A program made the translations under genes and the position numbers. A stretch of 64,000 nucleotides of DNA, taken from NCBI RefSeq assembly GCF_037975245.1, contig NC_092561.1, positions 7,324,501-7,388,500 of the forward strand. Direction: 5' to 3'. The DNA is from Apostichopus japonicus (taxonomy: Eukaryota; Echinodermata; Holothuroidea; Aspidochirotida; Stichopodidae). Positions 56,101 through 64,000 of this stretch are shown here, piece after piece. The stretch's first letter is position 1. Each line of letters opens with the position of its first letter. Under the pieces are notes generated by a model. The model worked only from the letters and a program-made list of their open reading frames with translations. It was not told where the DNA came from and did no database searches.

Positions 56101-59100
56101 AACGAAAGATGGCTGAAACTTTCCAAAAAATGAGATGTGAACTTTTTCATAGCTGTAAAATTTTCTTGAATGAAAAGACCCCTTACAAGAAGAAAGCCAC
56201 AAAGTTTTCACAGTCGGTAAAACCGACTGTAAAGTGATGGAAACATCCTGTGTAAAGAAAATGTTGGTTAATCTTCTTGTCCTGTCCTTAAAGATTGTAG
56301 CAATTTTTAGTTTATTTTTAAGTTTTATGCAGTGGAGATTGAAAAGTCTGTCACATATTAATCATTGGACATTCCAACAAGCCATCATGTGATTCATGTC
56401 AACATGGGTGTGTTAATACCAGTAACAACATTATAAATCAAGCATGTTACACAAACACAGGGTAAACCTATCAAAAAGTAATGTTCTTTGCATGTGATTC
56501 ATTTTTGGCAACCCCATTTTCAGACTGTTATAGTTTTTTTTTGCTTGCTCACTCCTTTACATGTTAATTTACTAACAAAGAAAACACTTTTTTCCTTTTT
56601 CTGGCAAGCAAACGAAGAAAGGAAGATGCCTGAGTAATTCCTGACCACTTAATGACTAACAATTTCAACTAAAATCTTTTTATCATCTTGGGTGAAGGTC
56701 TAGGGACACCTATGAACACCATTTACCTAATCACTGTAAAAGGTGTTAGAAATTATGGAAGTAGCTGCAATTCCCACCAAAATCCACCAAAGATTGACCA
56801 TTTTACAAGTTTTTCCTTAATTCTCGTTTTATTTATGAATAAACATTAGCTAATTATGCACGTTGATGATGTTAAGGGAATGACTGCCTGATATTCTGTT
56901 ATGTTTAGGCAACCTTTGATTCATGGACACTGAACACAGGTTGTGGCCTAAGGCAATTTTTTGAAATTAATTTATTGTCTTCTTTGAAAAGAGGAACATC
57001 ACATTCATTAGGGGTTAACTTATTAAGGCCTAAAATAAGAAATTTTGATGAGTGCAACACTCATTGTCCAGTTTGCACCTTTTTAAATTAGCTTCCTAAA
57101 TTTATCAAAACATGTATATCTTGGAAGCAAAAGAGCTTATTGTAAATATCAACAGATTTGGAATGACACACAACCATGGGGCAAATTGTCTCGGTGTCCT
57201 TAGTACTTTTAGATCCACCTGTGCACTAACACACTAATCCATTTGCTGCATGTTTACATTGTGTTTATTGATTCTTTAATTGTAACCTCTGCTTGAAGTT
57301 TCCAACTATTTGAAAAATTGTCTCCTTTTTCTGTTCTCTCTGGCTTTAACAAATCTTCTAATTACTTTTTTGTGAGTGGTTTCTGTTTTTGCAAATGTAG
57401 GAAAATTGAATGGCAAAAAAGCACTCACAGTACATGTTTTCACCAGTATCTGGAGTTATGATTTATAAACAAGTAGGTATTCACAAAATTGTCAGTATGT
57501 TTTCATAACTATTATATTCCAGTCCAGTGGTAGTGTAACGATACCAAGGCAAGAGGGACTTGGGTTGAACAGTCGGGTGGGAAATTATCCCATCAATCTC
57601 TAGCTATCTCTAGCTATTTACCATGTTAGTTTATACAATTAGTTCACCACCACGTGACTTCAGCATCTCTTCGTCCCTTTTGCATAATTCCAGAGAGTTC
57701 CGTGTCTTTCTTATTTTCACAATAATCATTTGATTTTGTCTTCCTGAAATTTGACTTTTGGAAATGATCGGTCGAGACCGATTTATTCAGTGGGAAATGA
57801 CATGTTTTTCAGGCCTCTGATCCATCTAATATGAATTTTGAGAAACACAATTACACATACATATTAGGGTAAGAAAATGGTTGCTATGGTGATGTTCATC
57901 ATTCGATGAGGAGGAGTTCAAGGTATTTGCCATCTTTCGATATATCTCACCTTTTAAGATGTATCTTAAATTGTAAATTGTGCTAACAAAATTAATGGAT
58001 GCACAGAACATCCAAAGATTCCACATGATGCATTTTACTCACCAAAGTTTATTTAAATACCAAGCTGACAAGTTAGCCTTCATGACATTCTTGTTTTCTA
58101 GAACTTAAGATAAAAAGCTGCTCAATGGTAAAGTACAGATGAGCTACTAATAGTCGATATAAGATCTTACCACAGTCTTGCCATTTCTGTAGGTGGTGGA
58201 GCAGGAGAATAAAGAGAAGAGTGACCTCCACATGGTCATCGAGAAGATGAGAGGCAAGATGGAACAGAGCGACGAGAAGATGTCCATCTTAGAGGCGGAG
58301 AAAGAAAAGTTAGAAGAGCAGAGGAATAAGTTACAGAATCGTCTAGATTCTCAGAGCCAGAGCAGAGGTGGCGGCGACAGTTCCCGACAGATCCAAGCTC
58401 TGGAACAGAAGGTACAGGAGATGGAGGAGGTCATGTTGGGTCGTGAGAAGGTCATGGAGGTCCTGCAGACGGAGGTGGGAGAAAAGGAGAAGAAGATCCT
58501 GGAACTGTCGTCGTCCGGGAAAGCGTTGAACGAGAAACTGGAGGTCATGCAGGAGCAATTCCGTTCCATGCAGGAGAATTTTGTGTTGAAGGAACAGGAG
58601 TGGAACTTGAAGAAACAGCACTTGGAGGGCCAGATAACGTCGAACGAAGAAAAGCACGAGAAAGAGATGATGGAGAAAGACGAAGCGGTCGTTGCCTTAC
58701 AGAGCGCCCTCACTCAGTACGAGACCGCTTACAAACAGGCCGGCGAACAGTACTCGACTTTAGCGGAGAATTTTGATCAGCTCAAGAGAGAGTTGGAGAA
58801 GAGTCAACGAGATGTAGAAGAGGCAAAGTCGGAGAATGCGGAAAAGAGCGAGAGTGAAATATCGAAGGCTCGGGAAGACCTCGCAGAGAAGGCCAAGGAG
58901 ATGGAAGCGTTGAAGGAGAAGTTAGGAGAGAAAGAGGAGGCCGTAGCCACGATGGAGAAGGAAATTGAGAGTGCTCACGTGAAAGCAGAAGCGAAGATGA
59001 CTAAACTGAAGACACAAGCCAAGGCTAAAATTAAGAACTTGGAGGAACAGCTTGAAGACCTTAGAAAGGTAATCCTATTCTCCATTTTTGATGTTTAAAT

Positions 59101-62100
59101 TATTTTAGTACAGGGGAGGGGGGTGGGGGAGGAATAAATGACATGATACATCTTTAAGGAAAGTCAACCCAGATAACCCTTGGGCAAGAAAAGTTAACAA
59201 CATGATCCACTACCAATGTGCTCCCTCTCCAGTCCCTCTAAATCAGGGGTTCCCTAACTGGGGTGCATGAACCCCCAGGGGGTGCGTGAGTCCATCCCAG
59301 GGGGGTTCATGAGATGTTTCTGAAAGACAAAACTAAGTATTTTTTGTTGAATTAAAATCTGATATATATCACATACATAACTTAGTAATGTACAAAAGTC
59401 GTATCTATGGACAAACTCTTTTCGCGTTCCATCGCATATGTTGCCATAGTAGTACCGTACCGTGCATTACAATATTAGACTATGAACTTGATCTCTTACA
59501 AAGCACTGTTATGCGTATTATAGTATAATAATGACTCAGATCGTGTCTTGAAAAGATGGGGGTTCGTGGACAACTCTGACATCCACAGGGGATCGTGGGG
59601 GATAAAGTTAGGGAAACCCTGTTCTACTTGGAGACTGTAACTATTTATAAATGTTAGATGTTAGGAAGTAATTTTGAGAGGGAACTTCTCAGATTTAGAA
59701 GACCCAAGGAAACATACAATTCTGCAGTTCTGACTTGGTAGAATGGAAAATTTAAAGTTGCTGTATTGATCTGTCAAAAAGAACAAGATATCTCTTGTTT
59801 TTTCCTCATAGAGTGTGAAAAACAACAGAAAAATATTAATTTGAAATAAATGATAAATTGAATTTATTTTAGATTATATGAAAGAAAAAAGAAAGTTCCA
59901 TGAGCATGAAGCATTTTGTAATGCTGTATGTGACACAGACAGGCAATATACAATTGGAAAAGGAAAGGGTACAATGTGAAAATTAACTAAATATTGTGTC
60001 AAAACATACTAATTTGTGGTTATTTTACATTAGATCCCAGTTGGATCATTCAACTGGGCCACACCAATTATTTCTCAGTGACATTACCCATTCGAGTTCC
60101 CTGATCTGCACTCTCAAATTAATATATGTACATATTCATTTTCTGGACAGTTTATTTAAGTTCTATGCAAATTTTCTATTGTCATGTTAAACAGATCTAT
60201 GTGCACTTGCCTCCTTCAGTCATTGCTAGTATATTACTGTGAGTGCCTGTGGGTTGACCTAGATATGCATTTGCTCATAGCACTGTAGCCTATACTGCTT
60301 TACTGTATACTTTGTATACTGGTATATTTGGTAGGCAAGGCTATACTAACAGTGATTATTGCAGACTACCTGTATATGGTAGATATCAAAAGTATTTTGG
60401 AGCCATGTCAACTTTCCTTAGTCTTCAAGGGGAAGAAAAGCTTTCATGAAAATGGAATCACACATGAATTATGTATTCTCACAGATGTCTGCAGTAAGTA
60501 CATGCATAGTATGGTAACCATGCAAGGAACCATTCTATGTGTCAAACAGTACTAGGCCTAACATTAGTGACTTGAAGCAGTAAAAGAGTTCAGACCAAAG
60601 CTGGACAGGGCCATGGCTAGTAGTGCCACCCATAAGGACAGTAAGATGTAGGCTGGTGACACTGATGATAATGCCAAAACAATGAACGGCAAGCATTTGT
60701 CTGTGTCCAATCAGTAATTTGTGAGTTTAAATTGGGGCAGGTATTTGGGATGGGAATGGTAGCACAAAGCAGCAATTTACTTGTCATAGATTCTGTACTC
60801 TAAACAAGAGCAATTTAAATTGGGAAAATTGTTTTTGTTAGATCTATGCTTTTCTGTAGCTAGGTATGTTTGTAAGGATTAGTTATTGATGCTAAGTTTT
60901 GATTGATGTTTTAAGACATCAACCTCCTGGGCTGAATCCATGGCCTTATCTGAAGGGAACAAGTATAACTGACTTAAAACCCACCCTCAACTGTTATCCA
61001 GCGTACAGGAGTAATCTGTGACACTACAGGGCCTCCAGCAAACCATGGCTTCGATTTTAGGCCTTGCTGACAGGCATGAAGTAAGGTTGGTTGGAGGTTA
61101 TAGCCAAGGGGGGGGGGGCCTGAGAATTATGGATGGGGACCAAAACAATTTGGGATAAAAACCAGTGTATTCTCACTTTAGTAATTCAGTTAGGGAAACA
61201 TTAAATGAAAGGAAATAGGGGCCAGGTGACATTGTCCCTGGGGTCTGGCCTGACTCTTACATGTCTCTGTTGATACAAAGTAGATGAATTTGAGTTAGGA
61301 ATGTTGAATTGGAAGCCACCCGACGTGAAATTTGTAATCCGTAAGCCCTTGCAGGCCTCTTCCACTTTCTTGGGTCGCCTAAAGCGTCGTAAAATAAAGG
61401 CCTTACTGCCTGATCATTATTGTTATGATTAATTTCATAGAGAGCTATATATTTTTTTCAGGTGGACTCTTTGGCAGATGAAGTCAGTACTTTGAAGAAC
61501 CAGGTGGCAGAACTAGAAGAGGAGAAAGGAAACTTACAGCTCAAGTTGGTCGACTTTGAAGAAGCCGTCGCCAAACAAGGTTTCATTTTTATTTTGTATG
61601 TTTGTATGTATGTATGTATTTTAGATCCTCCTGCAAACAGGAACTCGTGAAGAAACCTCATTGGCAAGCTGACAGAAGTCAGTCTCTTACACTCATATTT
61701 AACGTCCATGGTTATGAATTGTCAACAACTCTGTAGCTGGACGACATAAATTAATCTTGGAGTGACTCGAACTGGGGACCTTATGATTGAAATGCACCGG
61801 CGTTAACCACTGAGCTAACACTCCGTAGATTTTTTAAATTACTTTTATAATTTTAAATTTTTAAAATTTAAAATTACTATACCATCATGTGACACTACTT
61901 TTAGCAAAAAGTGTGAAGTAGGAAGATAGGAGGGGGAGGGCATGTGAGGGGATAGTGGAGGGGGTGGAGGAAGGTATCCATTACTTCACTAAGGTTGTTA
62001 AGCAAATGTAGCTGTTTAAAAAAAGTTTTGATTGTGTGAAGCCCTGCAAGTATTAAGCTACTATACAGTGAAGGCACTACAGCTCTAGTTAAGTTTTATT

Positions 62101-64000
62101 TTGGTTTTGCTTAATTTAATTTAGATTAAAGATGATACTTAGCTTTAAGTGTTCGCTCTTCTCTTGAGTTTGTTTTCACCTGTCAGTACTCGCAAATGTT
62201 TTCTTCTTTTGTTTTATCTCGTATTAAGGATCACTCGAGGATGAAATTAAAAACCTACAGAAACAAAAGACCAACCTTGCCGAAGAGAAAGACGAATTGA
62301 AGAAGATGCTCCTCTCGAGAGATCAGGAAAATTCCTCCCTCGAGGAAGAGATCTCGGATCTTAAGAACAGGATCGAGCAGGTACGAAGATTCCCTTTTTT
62401 AATTTGTCTTGTCAATATGGACGATACTAAATTTGCAGATTTTGTCACTGTTTCTGTTGAAAATATACATCTCTACAAACTTATAAATGTAGAATAGTAC
62501 ATCTAGTGAAATGTAAATAATATATATTAATCTGATGTCGCTTATTAAGTTTCACTGATACATGACATTGCATTTAAACAGGTCTGTGTTATTGTTGTGA
62601 CTGTAATATAAATAGAAAGGAGAATGCCTACTTAGCAATTTTTAAGAAACACACAATCATAGTTGTGATGTTGGGGGAAGGGGAGGGGGGGGAGGAGCAT
62701 GGGGTTGGTTTAACTGCAGTTTTTTGTTGCAGTAGGTAGAGTGTAGAGTACTAAGGTAAAGTTTTATTTCACTGAGGGAAGCACACTGCATACTGTAGGT
62801 AGATTGCACAGGCCTATGGAAGAGTTTTTACATTCATGCTAAATACTGCATTTGATTGAAACTGTCTTGTGCAGAAATAATTGGTATTTGATATATGGTA
62901 TATTTTAATACAATAAGATGGACCATAATATGGCCATCAACTTTTGCCAAGACAGACAAATGCATACACCTACACACACACAGATAAAAGTTTGTAGATT
63001 GGTTACTGAGAATGCAGAAGCTAACTTAACACCACTATTCAACCGTGTCATATAATAACATGGTTTGTGCCATATTAATAATGTGATAGGTATCATGCGG
63101 ATTCTAAGATAATTAGTAATTACAGGTTAGTGAAGAAAAAGTGTAAAAGTAAGTTGGCCTGACGTTTCGATCCTAGCAGGATCTTCTTCAAAGGCTAAAT
63201 GACAAGTAACAGTAACAGAAGGGACAAAAACACGCACAGAACTCAGACAGGTTTATGAGCATGGTGAACACAAAGAGATGGATGTAAGGGGATTAGTAGA
63301 CAAGGGATGGAGAGAAGAAACAGTAAAATATTAAACCACGACCTATTAGCAAACATTGAGCCATTCCTTAAGGCTTAACTCAAAATTGTCTCCTTTGCAA
63401 AAGTAATCTCTATCAAAAAAGTATAATCTAAGTGAGTGGACAAAATTACCCACATGTGAAAGTAGGAGAAACCACGTCTATAACATCGGACGTTGAGTCG
63501 TTGCTGATATATATTCTGTTTCAGTCATTTCTCTTGCTAATTCTTTCTAATTTCTTCTGATCTCTGAAATAGAATCAGGTGGAACATTCCCAGGAACAAG
63601 AGACGAAGATGAAGGACTTAGAAGAGAGAATCGCCGCTCTGACGTCACAGCTGAGAGAGCGGGAAGAAGCTCAAGAAGACGAGATGAAATCCCGGGTCAG
63701 TGTAGAATCACGCTTGGTTGAGCAGTTGGATTTTAGAAAAAACGCTGAAGCGCACATGGTCAGCACTTCCTTCTCTCTCTATATTTCCTAGTCATTCCAT
63801 TTCCCAGCATGCTTTTCTCCCTTTTTGTTTCCTTTTTAACGACCTCTTTTTGATTAGCTTTGAAAAAAGGGAAGGGTTAAAGAGCTTGTTCATGTGCCTT
63901 AACAACGAGGTGAACAGGAATCATTTAGATACCATCGTCGGACGTTTCCACGACATGCGACAATATTTTATGACCAAGGGCGTTCTTTTATCATGTTAGT
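53165..64000 (+). CDS. GOLGB1: Giantin (golgin subfamily B member 1), N-terminal part, partial
   Basis: Seven exons fit in phase: 53165-53330 (ATG at 53196), 53695-53988, 55062-55367, 58193-59068, 61462-61579, 62229-62380 and 63573-63758 (or to 63695). The start MWNRLSNIAQNVQSQL parallels human giantin MLSRLSGLANVVLHEL, as recalled. Exon 2 carries LKSMIRQRDKEL and KVKLQAKAKIVSLN, matching giantin LKDIIRQKDVQL and KLKLHAKAKLTSLN. From exon 2 on, the protein is nearly continuous coiled coil rich in Glu, Lys, Gln. Giantin is a long Golgi-rim tether anchored by a C-terminal membrane segment, which would lie beyond the window. A similar KLKTQAKAKIKNLEEQL recurs at the end of exon 4. A splice acceptor before the ATG implies a noncoding 5' exon to the left. 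Extra exons inside the large introns cannot be excluded. Confidence 0.88.
55400..58180. other. Giantin intron 3, nothing further seen
   Basis: AT-rich intron between exons 55062-55367 and 58193-59068. It contains a poly-A run at 55574 and short open frames, but no coiled-coil coding segment or recognised repeat family that I could define. Both flanking exons are phase 0, so a skipped small exon here would have to be a multiple of three. Confidence 0.5.
59244..59621 (+). mobile_element. hAT MITE in giantin intron 4
   Basis: Ends CAGGGGTTCCCTAACT and AGTTAGGGAAACCCTG form an inverted pair typical of hAT. The flanking octamers CTCTAAAT and TTCTACTT match at only 5 of 8 positions, so the duplication is eroded. 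The left 170 bp is the full-length counterpart of the fragment in the 21-kb minisatellite. Confidence 0.85.
61605..61830 (-). mobile_element. tRNA-derived SINE (copy 2 of the 20-kb family)
   Basis: On the minus strand: A box TTAGCTCAGTGGTTAACG, B box-like TTCGAGTCACTCC, body, GCAGGAGGATCTAAAATACA and an (ATAC)n tail at 61605-61622. It begins 26 bp past the donor of giantin exon 61462-61579. Confidence 0.87.
63125..63260. repeat. Dispersed repeat piece with GACGTTTCGATCC motif
   Basis: GGCCTGACGTTTCGATCC, TAGCAGGATCTTCTTCAAAGGC and ACACGCACAGAACTCAGAC form a segment I associate with abundant marine-invertebrate repeats, possibly Penelope-like. The link is from memory only and the ends are undefined. 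Confidence 0.35.

Noticed and set aside
58343-58713. Minus-strand frames of 104-120 codons
   Set aside because: Complement of the large giantin coiled-coil exon.
63718-63999. Plus-strand 93-codon frame after the last giantin exon
   Set aside because: It is in another frame from the giantin exon, loses coiled-coil character and begins inside the exon; most likely intron.

Overview
The window is a piece of an animal nuclear genome: AT-rich, introns with GT/AG borders, long repeat-filled introns and many microsatellites. Gene content (EXD3/Nibbler/mut-7-type exonuclease, BORCS5, a synaptotagmin, giantin) and the repeat flora (tRNA-derived SINEs, hAT and TTAA-target MITEs, Ty3/gypsy, non-LTR remnants) fit a marine deuterostome invertebrate. 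Echinoderm is my best guess, with sea cucumber a weaker one. No organism-specific marker was verified.

Layout. 1-9,994 (minus): most of an EXD3-like 3'-5' exonuclease gene, eight exons placed. It runs off the left edge just after the first catalytic DxE motif. Its introns hold a 1.4-kb purine-rich minisatellite, a repeat carrying nuclear-receptor-like DR1 motifs, tRNA-derived SINEs and MITEs. About 10.5-14.7 kb (plus): a decayed Ty3/gypsy-type element with a MITE inserted in it and a shortened U2 snRNA-like sequence in its LTR region. 15,254-17,845 (plus): a complete four-exon BORCS5. 19-22 kb: MITE pieces, a SINE and a minisatellite grown around a hAT fragment. 26,386-35,417 (minus): a complete six-exon coding region of a membrane-anchored double-C2 synaptotagmin, whose introns contain a hAT element with another hAT inside it, a TTAA MITE, a LINE 3' end and a 370-bp AAAT array. 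39.8-41.2 kb: a 24-bp minisatellite with a higher-order duplication. 41,604-43,857 (minus): a three-exon gene for a 235-residue protein I do not recognise. 53,165-64,000 (plus): the 5' part of a giantin (GOLGB1) gene, seven coding exons, running off the right edge.

Exon models were built by hand: in each gene every junction is GT/AG and reading phases agree from exon to exon. Three genes concern membrane traffic (BORCS5 in lysosome positioning, synaptotagmin in vesicle fusion, giantin in Golgi tethering), but they lie on different strands and nothing indicates joint regulation. EXD3 relatives act in small-RNA trimming and transposon silencing. I found no CRISPR array, operon, rRNA or functional tRNA gene.

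Most worth a second look: the mini-U2 sequence in the LTR; the RGG plus KQ-repeat N-terminus of the EXD3-like protein; the synaptotagmin whose C2B domain lacks the usual calcium-binding aspartates; the 235-residue orphan gene; and several mobile elements dated relative to one another by intact target-site duplications.
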